Source of the DNA: Streptomyces lomondensis
GTDB lineage: Bacteria; Actinomycetota; Actinomycetes; Streptomycetales; Streptomycetaceae
Assembly (NCBI RefSeq): GCF_014651035.1
Contig: NZ_BMWC01000014.1
Coordinates: 91,306 to 155,305, forward strand
Reading direction: 5' to 3'
DNA length: 64,000 nt
Below are positions 53,847-63,068 of this stretch, piece after piece. The notes under the pieces are model-generated. The model did not search any database. It was not told where the DNA came from and saw only the letters and a list, made by a program, of their open reading frames with translations. Both the position numbers and the translations under genes were made by a program. The stretch's first letter is position 1; the number at the start of each line of letters is the position of its first letter.

Positions 53847-54336
53847 GTCCTTCTCTCCGTCGCATAGGTTCGCACAGGGGCTGTACTGCTGTGGCGTGAG
53901 CTGCTGATGTTGAGACGCCCGACGGACGGAAAACTCATCGGCGCCCCGGGGATCAGGACGCGCAGTGACGAAACTCCCTGCGGAAAGCGGATCCTGCGGG
54001 GCCGGCGTCCGGGAGGCTCTGCCGCAGCGGGTGACCGCCCATGCTGTCCTGGCTCAGGCCCTGTCCGGCATCAGCGGTTCCGTCGGCGGGGAGCTGCCGG
54101 CCGACATCGACGCCGTCGAGGTGACCGGCCCGCAGGGGGAGAGCTGGGCCGCCTGAAGGGCGGCGCCACCGGACCAGGCGGTCAAGGTTGCCCGGCACGC
54201 CCCCTTTCACCTCTTCGGCTGACGCGGCGACAGATTCGGTGTGAGGGTGCGGCGCGCCGGACATCACAGGCGCACAGTCACCGCGGCGGGCCGCCCCCGA
54301 CCACGCGGCCCGCCTGCCCGATCCAGGGGGAAACCT
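53847..54336. other. 490-bp region without a supported gene
   Basis: One open frame (53965-54156, GTG start, 63 codons) ends GGELPADIDAVEVTGPQGESWAA, but it has no ribosome site and no recognisable family. The right end (from about 54240) is the leader of the secreted protein at 54337. Confidence 0.4.
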
Positions 54337-54762
54337 ATGACAACGCCGCGCTCGATCGTTTGCACGCTGCTCGGCCTGGCGCTGGCCGGCACGACGACAT
54401 CCGCCCACGCCCACAGCCCGGCATCGGCAGCGCAGGCCGCCGTGTGCGTGGTCATCGCCGAGCAGCCCAGCCGCGCCGACGACGGGGTCTTCATCCGCGT
54501 GGTGCGGTGCATCGACGACAACGGGCCGCTGTACCACACCAACGTGCACAACTACAGGAACCACCTGTTGCCGCTCAATCAGTCAGACGTCGCGATCCTG
54601 AAGGACGCCGACTTCAACGTCCTGCACGCCACTCCCGGCGTCCGGGGCAACCCGGGCATCAACACACCCTCCGCGTACGCCAACAGCGGCGTGCAGGCCT
54701 GCCTGGAGACCAGCCGCTACTCAGGCGGCCGCAAGCAGATCTGCACCGGCGTGGCGGGCTAG
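54337..54762 (+). CDS. Small secreted Cys-containing protein of unknown function
   Basis: 141 residues. Signal peptide about 1-33 (VCTLLGLALAGTTTSAHAH), then CVVIAEQPSRADDGVFIRVVRCIDDNGPLYHTNVHNYRNHLL and ACLETSRYSGGRKQICTG. There are four Cys in the mature part, so two disulfides are possible. AGGGGG lies 6 nt before ATG 54337. I do not recognise a family; it may be an extracellular inhibitor or structural protein, which is speculation. Confidence 0.65.
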   Translation: MTTPRSIVCTLLGLALAGTTTSAHAHSPASAAQAAVCVVIAEQPSRADDGVFIRVVRCIDDNGPLYHTNVHNYRNHLLPLNQSDVAILKDADFNVLHATPGVRGNPGINTPSAYANSGVQACLETSRYSGGRKQICTGVAG

Positions 54763-54934
54763 TCCGCCAGCGGCGACGCCTGCGCGTCAGTCGCCGAGAC
54801 GGCGCGCGGCAACTTCCATGCCGCAGCTATCTGCACGCTGCGCACGCCGCGCAGCCCGGGGGAGGCAGATGAGCGGTAATGCAGGTCGGACGACAGCCCT
54901 CGAAACCCGTCGGCGCGCGGCTGGGCCGGCCGGG

Positions 54935-55474
54935 TCAGGTGGCGCCGAGTCCGGCGATCAGGGACTGGACCACCATGTCGGCTCCCTGGGCAGGGGACAG
55001 CTCCGGCATCTCGTGTGCGGCAATGTTGGTGAGGTGAACGAGTAGGGAGCGGGCCCAGCGGTCAGGAAGACCGGGCCGGATGACACCCTCGCGGACCGCA
55101 CGCGCCATGAAGGCGTCGAGTTGCTCGAGCAGTCGCTGGAGGCGGGCGGCCATCGCGTCGTCGTCCGCCTGCTGGACGTTCACGGGCCACCGCCTGCTGG
55201 CGGCGATGATGCCCTCGGCGTACCGGTGCAGTGCCACCGCCACAGGGGCCTCCGCCAGCCGCGCCTGGGCGACGACCTTCTCGCAGGCATCGAGCTTGGC
55301 CACGTAGACGGCGGCCATCAGTGCCTCGCGGGTCTTGAAGCGGCGGTAGACGGTACGTCGGTCGAGGCCCGCCGCCGCCGCGATCGCCGCGACGCTCGTG
55401 CTCGGGTCGCGTGCCAGCAGGTGTGCTCCGGTCTGCAGGACCGCGTCCAGGTTGCGTGCCGCGTCAGCTCTCAT
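54935..55474 (-). CDS. TetR-family transcriptional regulator
   Basis: 179 residues. N-terminal HTH (VAAIAAAAGLDRRTVYRRFKTREALMAAVY, about 28-57) and a ligand-binding helical domain ending MVVQSLIAGLGAT. It is divergent from the F420 oxidoreductase/SDR pair across 147 bp with two dyads, so it probably represses that pair and itself. ATG 55474 starts the first HTH-leading helix; its ribosome site is poor. Confidence 0.9.
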   Translation of the reverse strand: MRADAARNLDAVLQTGAHLLARDPSTSVAAIAAAAGLDRRTVYRRFKTREALMAAVYVAKLDACEKVVAQARLAEAPVAVALHRYAEGIIAASRRWPVNVQQADDDAMAARLQRLLEQLDAFMARAVREGVIRPGLPDRWARSLLVHLTNIAAHEMPELSPAQGADMVVQSLIAGLGAT

Positions 55475-55530
55475 CGTGACGGAAGCATACCCAGAAGTGG
55501 GGCTGTTCACCCAGCTGGTGTCACATGAGT

Positions 55531-55567
55531 ATTGCAAGTTGGCAATCAAGTGCCACATAGTTGTGGC
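55531..55567. promoter_or_regulatory. Two 16-bp dyads in the TetR/F420-oxidoreductase intergenic region
   Basis: ATTGC-N6-GCAAT (55531-55546) and GCCAC-N6-GTGGC (55552-55567) have the same geometry and lie 21 bp apart start to start, i.e. two helical turns on one DNA face. The patch is locally AT-rich. Plausible operators for the adjacent TetR protein. Confidence 0.5.
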
Positions 55568-55621
55568 GGCCAGTCCGGTGCGCCGGCCGTCAAGTCGGGT
55601 CCCCCACCCAAGGAGTCATAC

Positions 55622-56035
55622 GTGAGCCCGGTCCACATGTCGGAGAAGTTGAAGGAAGCCCTCGATTCCAGGGTCTTCGTCACCGTGGCGACCCTCCAGC
55701 CCGACGGCAGTCCGCACCAGTCCGTCGTCTGGGTGGGCAGGCAGGGCGACAACCTGTTCTTCGTGACCGGCGTGGACAAGGTCAAGGTGCGCAATCTGCG
55801 GCGTGATCCTCGACTCAGCGTGACGGTCAACCCGCCGGACGAGCCCTACGGATACGCGGTGATCAGCGGCACCGCCCGATTCGAAAGCGCGGGAGCCCGC
55901 GAGCGCTTGGACGAACTGGCGGTCAAGCACACCGGCAGGACCTACGCCGAACGCAACCCGCAGTCGTACGCCACGCTCCCGGAACTGGTCACCATCCACG
56001 TCACCCCGGAGAAGATCGCGGCCCGCTTCCTGTGA
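55622..56035 (+). CDS. PPOX-class F420-dependent oxidoreductase
   Basis: 137 residues, split beta-barrel: EALDSRVFVTVATLQPDGSPHQSVVWVGRQGDNLFFVTGVDKVKVRNLRRDPRLSVTVNPPDEPYGYAVISGTARFE. The family (TIGR03618-like) uses F420 to reduce varied substrates. AAGGAG is 6 nt from GTG 55622. The SDR gene follows after 28 bp, presumably in one operon. Confidence 0.88.
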   Translation: MSPVHMSEKLKEALDSRVFVTVATLQPDGSPHQSVVWVGRQGDNLFFVTGVDKVKVRNLRRDPRLSVTVNPPDEPYGYAVISGTARFESAGARERLDELAVKHTGRTYAERNPQSYATLPELVTIHVTPEKIAARFL

Positions 56036-56063
56036 GCCGCCGCAACGACGAAGGGACAGTGCG

Positions 56064-56909
56064 ATGAAGACTCACGTCATCACCGGCGGCACGGACGGCA
56101 TCGGCAAGGCCGTCGCCCACCACTACCTGGACAGAGGGCACCAGGTGGTGGTCGTCGGGCGCAACGCGGAGAAGGGCAAGGCATGGCTGGACGCCGCGCG
56201 GCAACGAGACGCGGCCGGGCGAGCACACTTCGTCCATGCCGACCTCAGCCTGATAGCCGAGACCAGAGCAGCGATCGACCGCGTCCGGTCGTCCTTTGCC
56301 AGAGTCGACACCCTGGCGCTGTGCGCCCGGCATTTCCGGACCACCCGCCTGGTCACGGCCGAAGGCTTCGAGAACACCTTCGCGCACTTCTACCTCAGCC
56401 GCTTCCTGCTGAGCCACGGGCTGGCGGATCTGCTCGAAGCCGCCGACGCCCCGGTCATCCTCAACGTCGCGGGCCCCGGCGGCCAGGGCTCAATCCACTG
56501 GGAAGACCTGCAACTCACCCGGGAGTACGACGGGCAACGGGCGCTCATGCAAGGCGGTCGGCTCAATGACCTGCTCGGCGTCGACTTCGCGGACCGTCGA
56601 CCGGACACCAAAGTGCGGTACGTGCTGCTGAACCCGGGAACGGTCAACACCAGCTTCTCGGGGCAATACGCCTCGGACACCCTGGCGCAGATCGAGGTCA
56701 TCCGCCGGACCGCCCAGTCGGTCGAGGAGGCCATGATGCCGATCCTCAAAGTGCTGGACGACCCGCCCACCGCACCCCTCAGCGCCTTCGTGCAGGGCGA
56801 GCCGCTCAGTCCCCACGGGCCCGGGTTCACCGTCGAGGAAGCACGGCGACTACACCAGCACACCCACAAGTTGCTGTCTGCTTCAGCAGCAAGGACGACG
56901 AGGGGCTGA
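56064..56909 (+). CDS. SDR-family protein lacking the usual catalytic Tyr
   Basis: 281 residues. Cofactor site VITGGTDGIGKAVAHHYLDRGHQVVVVGRN (TGxxxGxG). The usual NNAG motif is replaced by ALCARH. At the YxxxK position the sequence reads ALMQGGRLNDLLG: no Tyr, and Lys replaced by Arg. The substrate-loop Pro-Gly (LLNPGTVNTSF) is kept. It is therefore either a non-catalytic or divergent member, but not obviously decayed. GAAGGGAC lies upstream of the ATG. It is co-transcribed with the F420 oxidoreductase. Confidence 0.82.
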   Translation: MKTHVITGGTDGIGKAVAHHYLDRGHQVVVVGRNAEKGKAWLDAARQRDAAGRAHFVHADLSLIAETRAAIDRVRSSFARVDTLALCARHFRTTRLVTAEGFENTFAHFYLSRFLLSHGLADLLEAADAPVILNVAGPGGQGSIHWEDLQLTREYDGQRALMQGGRLNDLLGVDFADRRPDTKVRYVLLNPGTVNTSFSGQYASDTLAQIEVIRRTAQSVEEAMMPILKVLDDPPTAPLSAFVQGEPLSPHGPGFTVEEARRLHQHTHKLLSASAARTTRG

Positions 56910-57032
56910 GCCGTCCACTGGGGGAAGCGAAGCCCCTTCAGGTCAGGAACACTTCGAGTTTGTCATCGCGGGCGGCCCCTGCTCAGGCGGGAGCGGCGCG
57001 ATTCCGAGCTGCCCCAGGCGCTGGCGCTGCTG

Positions 57033-57227
57033 TTACTCATCATGTGCATCCTCGTGGCGCTTTCGCGGCAGGTGGCGGTGCGCTGTAGGCATGAACCTCA
57101 GTAAGGCAGTGACCAAGGTGTGCAGGCGAGCGCTGACATTGAGGCGCCCCAGCACCTCGTAGGCGATGGCGCCGACGGCTGAGAGAGCCACGGGCGCCAG
57201 GGCAAGCCAGGAGATCCAGTCTTCCAC
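57033..57227 (-). CDS. Small single-TM protein, 64 aa
   Basis: EDWISWLALAPVALSAVGAIAYEVLGRL forms one TM helix, followed by a basic tail (HRHLPRKRHEDAHDE). GTG 57227 overlaps the upstream stop (TAGTG), so its translation depends on the preceding gene. Family unknown. Confidence 0.55.
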   Translation of the reverse strand: MEDWISWLALAPVALSAVGAIAYEVLGRLNVSARLHTLVTALLRFMPTAHRHLPRKRHEDAHDE

Positions 57228-57770
57228 TACTTCGCCGCCTCTCGCTCGCACAAGTATGTGGTTCGGCCAGCGCTCACGAGAGTGATGCCGAGGACAATCA
57301 AGGATTGGAAGCCGACACGAGCTTCGTTCACTCCGTCGGCGTTGGCCGTCGCCGCCAGGAAGGTGGTGAAGGCCAGCACAAGGACGTTGACGATGCCCCA
57401 GAAGTTCAAGGCTTCGCTGCGCTCACGGTCGTAGGACTGGACCAGGGCGTTGGCAGCCAAGCCCATGGAGACTACGAAGAGATCGGCTTTAGCTGCCAGG
57501 ACGTAGAGGCCCGGGTTCTGGTAGTCCGTCTTCTGCATTCCGCTGACGTGCTGGCCCAGGGTGGGCATCACGGCGAAGAACTGCCATGAGGAACCATGTC
57601 CGCAACTTGCGTAAAGCACGCGTTCGCTTGGTCTTCTCCTCCTCTGTGATCTCGTCCGCTGTTCTCGGTGTGCCTGCCGCATCTGCTTGTTGTCCAGCGT
57701 TCTGATGGGGGACATCGGCAGTCCGTTCTGTCGCGTCATCCCCTGGTGGCGGTGCGGAGGTAGTCGTCAT
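57227..57770 (-). pseudogene. Frameshifted membrane protein gene
   Basis: From ATG 57770 one frame encodes a polar N-terminus ending in RTADEITEEEKTKRTRALRK and then LRTWFLM. At about 57575-57590 the coherent sequence jumps to the next frame (WQFFAVMPTLGQHVSG, then YVLAAKADLFVVSMGLAANALVQSYDRERSEALNFWGIVNVLVLAFTTFLAATANA and VGFQSLIVLGITLVSAG). That part gives three TM helices and runs to 57227. One indel near 57580 would restore a single protein of about 180 residues. Alternatively the 3' part is a shorter intact gene starting at a GTG/ATG near 57570. Family unknown; coupled to the small TM gene downstream. Confidence 0.55.
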
Positions 57771-58041
57771 CCACGTCCCCGGTGGTGCTTCCTTGGCAAG
57801 GGCATCAGTTGTAGCTCATGTGCGTCGATCATGGGGCACTTGTCTACGACTGGTCGCGCCTGTGCGTGATTTCCTACCGGCGTACCAGGCGGACGACGGC
57901 CCCCAGAGATTGCGGAAGGGGACGGTGAATCGGACTGGGTCGTCGTCCAGTAGTCACTTGACGGGGCCTCGTTGATCAGTGTCGATTTCGCACCCCGTAC
58001 GCTCGTCCGTCGACAGTTCGACGCAGGCGGAGAGGGAGCGC

Positions 58042-58737
58042 ATGGCGGGGGACAGGGACATACGCGGGCTCGCGGCAGGAGCCGATCGAGCGGCCCAGCC
58101 GGCCGGGAACGCTGTTCCTCGACGCCGTACGGGCCCGATTCACTGGTTTCTGTTCAACAGCGTGTGCGTGGCGGCTTCGGTGGGCCTGGCGTGGCTCGCG
58201 CCGGTGCTGCCACTGCCGGCCCTGCTGCGCGGCGTGGCCTTCCTCGTCTCCGCGCTGCTGATACCGCTGGCGCTCGTCCTGGTGCCGGCCTTCTGGCTTC
58301 GCCACGTCCCTCACAAGCAGACGCCGAAACCAGCCGTCTTCGCGCTCACCGTTGCCCTCGTCGCGGCAGTCGTGCTGGCGATCATCACCCAACAGGCCGG
58401 CGACGAGCGGGCACTGGAAAAACGGGGCCGGTGGACCGAGGCCGTCGTGGTCGAGGTCGAGAACCGCAAGACCGACAAGTGCACGCTCCGCACCCGCGAC
58501 GGCCGGGCGATCTCACCTCAGCTGTCGGAGGGCGACGGCTGCGACAAGGAATTGGTCGAGCCAGGCGACGAACTGCGCGTGCTGTACGACCCCAAGGGCG
58601 CAGCCGGTCCGGTGGCGGACATGGAAGTGGACCTGGAAAGCGGCTCGTACCGAGGGACGATCGGCGGCCTGGCAGCGCTGGTCGTCGTGACAGGCACGTG
58701 GGGCTGCGTGCGGCTGAATCGGCGGGACAACGAGTGA
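58042..58737 (+). CDS. Hypothetical membrane protein with extracytoplasmic domain
   Basis: 231 residues. Three N-terminal TM helices (FNSVCVAASVGLAWLAPVL; LRGVAFLVSALLIPLALVLVPAFWL; VFALTVALVAAVVLAIITQ), then a beta-rich domain (WTEAVVVEVENRKTDKCTLRTRDG, LRVLYDPKGAAGPVADMEVDL) resembling DUF3592-type domains, and a last TM. GAGAGGGAG is just upstream of ATG 58042. Function unknown. Confidence 0.7.
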   Translation: MAGDRDIRGLAAGADRAAQPAGNAVPRRRTGPIHWFLFNSVCVAASVGLAWLAPVLPLPALLRGVAFLVSALLIPLALVLVPAFWLRHVPHKQTPKPAVFALTVALVAAVVLAIITQQAGDERALEKRGRWTEAVVVEVENRKTDKCTLRTRDGRAISPQLSEGDGCDKELVEPGDELRVLYDPKGAAGPVADMEVDLESGSYRGTIGGLAALVVVTGTWGCVRLNRRDNE

Positions 58738-58792
58738 CGGGTGCGTTCGAGTCCGCGCCCGCCCTGTACCGCTGGCGAGCGGTTGGCCTCGG

Positions 58793-59215
58793 TCAGAGCT
58801 TCAATGGCCCGTAGGTGCCGTCCTGGAAGGTGAAGACGGTCGGTTCAGAGTCGTACTCCTCGCGGAAGTATCCGCCGTAACCGGGCTCTTCGATGTGGGG
58901 GGCGAGCAGGTCAAGGATCGTCACCAGCTCTCCCATCTCGTCATCGAGCCAGTAGTTGCGGCTGAACACCCCCCATGCGTAGAGCTCGCGACCGGCCGCG
59001 AAGCCTCGGGACTGACGCCGGAGAGACGCGAAGTCTCCTCCGGGCAGGCGGCCGTCCGGGTCCGGTGCGAGCACTGGGTACGTGTGCTCGTCCGCGTCGA
59101 GCCAACTCGGGCGCTCGGGGACCAGGCCGAGGTGCCAACGTAGGGCCTCCAGGACGGTGTCGGGCGTGTTGTCCCGGAGGAAGCAGGTGAAGACGACTTC
59201 GAAGTGGAGGCTCAC
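58793..59215 (-). CDS. Conserved hypothetical soluble protein, 140 aa
   Basis: SLHFEVVFTCFLRDNTPDTVLEALRWHLGLVPERPSWLDADEHTYPVLAPD opens a compact alpha/beta protein with many aromatics (YAWGVFSRNYWLDDEMGELVTILDLLAPHIEEPGYGGYFREEYDSEPTVFTF). It is well patterned and intact, beside decayed DNA. Start GTG 59215, weak ribosome site. Similar stand-alone proteins occur in Streptomyces; no function known. Confidence 0.7.
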   Translation of the reverse strand: MSLHFEVVFTCFLRDNTPDTVLEALRWHLGLVPERPSWLDADEHTYPVLAPDPDGRLPGGDFASLRRQSRGFAAGRELYAWGVFSRNYWLDDEMGELVTILDLLAPHIEEPGYGGYFREEYDSEPTVFTFQDGTYGPLKL

Positions 59216-59229
59216 GGGGCTTTATTCTG

Positions 59230-59560
59230 CCCGGCGCGACCGATAGGCCCGGGACCGCGGCTCTGCGGTCTGGCCTGGTCGCGTTCGAGGATGGTCTCGT
59301 TGGGGTGCACGGGCTGAGGCCAGGCCCGGGCCGGGCGGAGTTCCTGAACCCCCGGCGCACTCGGGCGGGGCTGGCGGAGGTCTTCGGCGATCGGGCGGGT
59401 GAGTCCGAGCTGGGCGTGGGCGGTGATGACGAGCCAGGTCCAGCGGTCGGCGGCAGTCGGTCGACTTCCAGTCGCATCAACGTCCTCTTCAGGAGGGGGA
59501 GTTCGCTGCCGTGGTCGATCCACGCTGAGCGGGTGGTGAGCCGGGGGACGGATACGGTCC
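59230..59560 (-). pseudogene. Transposase C-terminal remnant
   Basis: Fragments in alternating frames recall the C-terminus of a DDE transposase family common in Streptomyces (NF041680-like): LPLLKRTLMRLE, AADRWTWLVITAHAQLGLTRPIAEDLR, then SPARVRRGFRN in another frame. No catalytic core remains. Confidence 0.6.
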
Positions 59561-59599
59561 ATGGCCCTTACGCCGACTCTCGATGTCCCGGGGCTGCAG

Positions 59600-60805
59600 C
59601 CCTGCCCGCCGTCATCGCGCCAGGCCACCAGGTCGCCGGTGCGGTACATGCGCCGTGCCGTGCCGCCGTCGGTGACGATGATGAAGGCCCGGTCAGTGGC
59701 GACGCCATCGGTGTAGCCGCGGGCCAGGCCGGGGCCGCCGACCAGCAGTTCGCCGGGCGTCCCGATCCCTGCCGGGGCGCCTTGCGGGTCGAGCACCTGC
59801 ACGGTGCAGTTGCCTATGGGGCGGCCGATGGGGGTCACCGGGGTCCGCTCATCGGGGCTGCAGCGCCAGAAGGTCGCATCGACAGTGGCCTCGGTGGGCC
59901 CGTAGAAGTTGAAGACCTCCGCGCCGGTGGCGTCGGCGGTGCGGCAGGCCAGTTCGGTGGGCAGCGGTTCGCCGCCGCAGAAGACATAGCGCAGCGAGCG
60001 GCCCGCCTGGTCGTCGAGTCCCGCGTCCAGCAGCGCGCGGAGCAGCGAGGGTGTAAGTCCGACGGCCGTGACGGACTCGTTCTCGACGAGGCGTAGCAGG
60101 GACAGCGGGTCGCGGAGATCGGCCGGCGGGGCGAGGACGAGGCAGGCGCCTGCCGCCAGCGGTGCGAGGATCTCCCATACGGAGATGTCGAAGCCCAGCG
60201 AGGTGTGGTGCAGGATCCGGCCGCCGGGGCGGGTGGGGAACGCCTTCTGGTCCCATAGCAGCCGGTTGACCACTCCTCCGTGTTCCACGACTACGCCCTC
60301 CGGGTCTCCGGTGGAGCCCGAGGTGTACAGGACGTAGGCGACGTCGGCGGGGCCGACGGCCGGTGGGGCGGGAGGTGTGCCGTCCCGGGTGGTCGGGGCG
60401 TCGCCTGGTTCCTCGTCCGGGGCGTCGTCGCAGAGCAAGACCGGAAGGCCGGTCCCGTCCAGCAAGTCGGCGGTCCAGCTCTGGGCCGAGGCGAGGCCGC
60501 AGCGGGCGTCGGCGTCCATGAAGGCCAGCCGCTCAGGGGGGTGAGCGGGGTCCAAGGGGACGTAGGCCGCCCCGGACTTGAGGATGGCCATGATCCCCAG
60601 CACGGACTCCACGGCGTGGGTCATGCAGAGGGCGACCGTGGTGCCGGGGCCGGCGCCGTGTGCGCGCAGTCGCGTCGCGGTTCGCCCGCCGCTCCAGGCT
60701 CCGGTAGGTGGTTTCCTGGCCGAGGAACCGCAGGGCCGGGGCGTCGGGCGCGATGCGGGCTCGCTCCTCCACCAGGGAGTGGATGCTTCTGCGGTAGTCG
60801 TAGGT
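59600..60805 (-). pseudogene. Orphan NRPS adenylation-domain remnant
   Basis: The core is VALCMTHAVESVLGIMAILKSGAAYVPLDPAHPPERL, YVLYTSGSTGDPEGVVVEHGG, LGFDISVWEILAPLAAGACLVL, FNFYGPTEATVDATF and MYRTGDLVAWRDDGG. The first about 35 residues (LVEERARIAPDAPALRFLGQ, YRSLERRANR) lie in a different frame, with a shift near 60665. The A3 loop has Glu where TGxPKG needs Lys. The domain stops after the A7-like TGD motif; A8-A10, the carrier and the condensation domain are gone. It is a relic of another, lost NRPS. Confidence 0.85.
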
Positions 60806-60949
60806 CTGCGGGTTGCTCCGCCGGTGTTCAACTCCAGGGCGGCGGACATCCGCATCGAGTCAGGCCATCGCGACGGTACCACGGACCGCAGGGTATGCAG
60901 ATCCGATTGCTTGTCCTTGGCTCCGTGGGCGTAGGCGGAGCGCGCTGCG

Positions 60950-61700
60950 CAGGCCCTAGGTGGCGTGGGCGCAGTGCGCGTCGCGGTGGAGTTCGCCGCC
61001 GCCCGAAAGGACGAGGGCCGACTCGTACGCGACCGATCCTGGTCGGTGAGGGTCTCGTGCGTCCGGGCGCGTACCCCTCCCCAGCTTGTGCTCGCGCTCC
61101 TGGCCCTCGATGACGACGCGTTCGACATGCCCACGCGAAATCGGGTTGTCGACACCCGGGCGGGCGATGTGCTGGGCGCGAGCCTGTATACGCCCCGCTG
61201 GAAGGCTGCTGACACCTTCCCGGCGCCCTTTTTCCCGGCATCCTTGGCAGCCGGGGCTGCGGCGGGCCGTTCAGTGTGTGTCACGCCCAGCTCGGACAGC
61301 CGCCGCCGTCGCTCTTCCGACAAGTGGGTCCAGATGTCCGCCTCCCGTCGCCGTGCGAGCCGCTCGCCCAGATTGTCGTCCTCGAAGAGGACGCCCGGCT
61401 CGATGGCCGGCAGGCTGCTGTCGGCGTCGGCGAAGTCGGCGAGCACGCGGTAGCGGCGTTGTCAGTCCAGCAGGCCAGGGGCAGTTCCAGTCCGGGCCGA
61501 TCGCCGCCAGCTGCTGCGCGCGCTCCGCCGCCCCCTGCGCGGCCTTCCCGAGCCGCCGCCCTTCCGGCGCGGATTGGCCATCACCCACCGGCGCACCATC
61601 GCCTCGCCCTCCCCCCCGGCCTCGCTGCCCAACCGAAAATGCCTGCACACACTGACGCCGCAACACAAGCCATTGACCGTCGACCCACTGTCGCTGTCGG
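60950..61700 (-). pseudogene. Helicase-associated-domain protein remnant
   Basis: Pieces in three frames match repeated helicase-associated (HA) domains of Streptomyces DEAD/DEAH proteins: AIGPDWNCPW (61500s), QRRYRVLADFADADSSLPAIEPGVLFEDDNLGERLARRREADIWTHLSEERRRRLSELGV, and ISRGHVERVVIEGQEREHKLG near 61130. Several frameshifts; no helicase core. Confidence 0.65.
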
Positions 61701-62087
61701 AAGCGGCACACTCGGACAACGGCTCGCTGTAAGAAGCGAGCAGGACCGCGCCGCTTTGAAGGACGTCCTGACCAACTGCCCCGAGCCGGACGCGGCCGCC
61801 GGACATATCCACGACTTCGCCGAGGTGCTCACCAGCCGCGCGCCATGCTCCCTGCCTGGATCGACACCGTCGAGGCCAGCCAACTGCCCGGCCTTACCCG
61901 CGTCGCGAGGCACCTGCGCCGCGACCTTGATGCCGTGACAGCCGGACTCAGTCTGCAGTGGAGCTCCGGCGGCACGAAAGGCGCCGTGAACCGCATCAAG
62001 AAGATCAAGAGGCAGCTCTTCGCAAGATATGTGCCACCGAGAAGCAGCAACGCCTACTGCATGGTGGTGGCCGAGCTTCCGGGGTAG
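61700..62087 (+). pseudogene. ISL3-family transposase C-terminal remnant
   Basis: One frame reads SEQDRAALKDVLTNCPEPDAAAGHIHDFAEVLTSR, then from about 61845 another reads LPAWIDTVEASQLPGLTRVARHLRRDLDAVTAGLSLQWSSGGTKGAVNRIKKIKRQLF. The latter is the conserved ISL3 C-terminus, with the usual VEGNVNRIK altered to TKGAVNRIK. Truncated and frameshifted. Confidence 0.8.
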
Positions 62088-62277
62088 AACGCGCAGCTTG
62101 GACGTGGATTGCGCCGATGACGAGGACCAGATGGCGGAGCTATCGGCAGCCACTCGTGCCGCAGAGGGTGGTGCGCGCCTGAGGGGCCTCACCATCGTCC
62201 TGGCTGCCCGTTGGCGACGGAGCTGCTGAGTTGTAATTCCGTTGCCGGAACGCCGGCATCTTCGATCGAATGTCTCC

Positions 62278-63042
62278 ATGACTCATGACGGCCCGGCGGA
62301 CCATGTGGAGCAGAACCGACGCTTTTGGGATGAAGAGGCGGCTGCGTGGCACGGGCCGCTCGCCCGCGATCACTGGGCGCAGGCGGAACCGTCCTGGGGT
62401 TTGTGGGCAACCCCTGAGTCGCAGGTTTCCCTGCTTCCCGACGACCTTGCCGGGATGCGCACCATTGAGTTGGGCTGCGGTACTGCCTACGTTTCCGCTT
62501 GGCTGGCCAGAGCAGGAGCCCACCCGGTCGGGATCGACCTCTCGGAGAAGCAGCTCGCCACTGCTCGCGCCATGCAGGCGGAGTTCGGCATCGACTTCCC
62601 CCTTGTCCTGGGCAATGCTGAGAAGGTGCCCTACGAGGACAACACGTTCGGCCTGGCGATCAGCGAGTACGGCGCCTCGTTGTGGTGTGACCCCTACCAG
62701 TGGATCCCGGAGGCAGCCCGGCTTCTCGTACCTGGAGGCCTGCTGCTGTTCTCGCGCTACTCACCGCTGTTCGCGCTGTGTGTACCGCCCGAGGGGCCGG
62801 CATCCACCACTCTGTGCCGCGGCCAGTTCGGCCTGACGCGGCTGGACTGGGGGAATCACGTGGAGTTCGTCCTGCCGCACGGTGAGATGCTCCGTCTGCT
62901 GCGGGGCTGCGGCTTCGTCGTGGAAGACCTGATTGAGATTCAAGCACCCGAGCCTGCGCAGCGGGACTACGCAGAAGTCTCCGCCGACTGGGCCCGGCAA
63001 TGGCCCAGCGAGGAGATCTGGAAAGCTCGGCTGGCAGGCTGA
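62278..63042 (+). CDS. Class I SAM-dependent methyltransferase
   Basis: 254 residues. Motif I is RTIELGCGTAYVSAWLARAGAHPVGIDLSEKQL, post-I AEFGIDFPLVLGNAEKVPYEDNTFGLAISEYGASLW and motif III AARLLVPGGLLLFSRYSPL. The Methyltransf_11/25 fold is complete. The N-terminus (DHVEQNRRFWDEEAAAWHGPLARDHW) is typical of small-molecule methyltransferases in actinomycetes. The substrate is unknown. ATG 62278 lacks a clear ribosome site. Intact, between IS debris and an IS, so possibly acquired. Confidence 0.88.
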   Translation: MTHDGPADHVEQNRRFWDEEAAAWHGPLARDHWAQAEPSWGLWATPESQVSLLPDDLAGMRTIELGCGTAYVSAWLARAGAHPVGIDLSEKQLATARAMQAEFGIDFPLVLGNAEKVPYEDNTFGLAISEYGASLWCDPYQWIPEAARLLVPGGLLLFSRYSPLFALCVPPEGPASTTLCRGQFGLTRLDWGNHVEFVLPHGEMLRLLRGCGFVVEDLIEIQAPEPAQRDYAEVSADWARQWPSEEIWKARLAG

Positions 63043-63068
63043 CAGCTCCGCAGGCACCATGTATCGCC

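Noticed and set aside
53965..54156. 63-codon open frame between the hydrolase and the secreted protein
   Set aside because: No ribosome site, no recognisable family, weakly patterned product.
60280..61453. Plus-strand open frames across the NRPS and helicase remnants
   Set aside because: All recognisable protein motifs in this stretch are on the minus strand; the plus frames are shadows.
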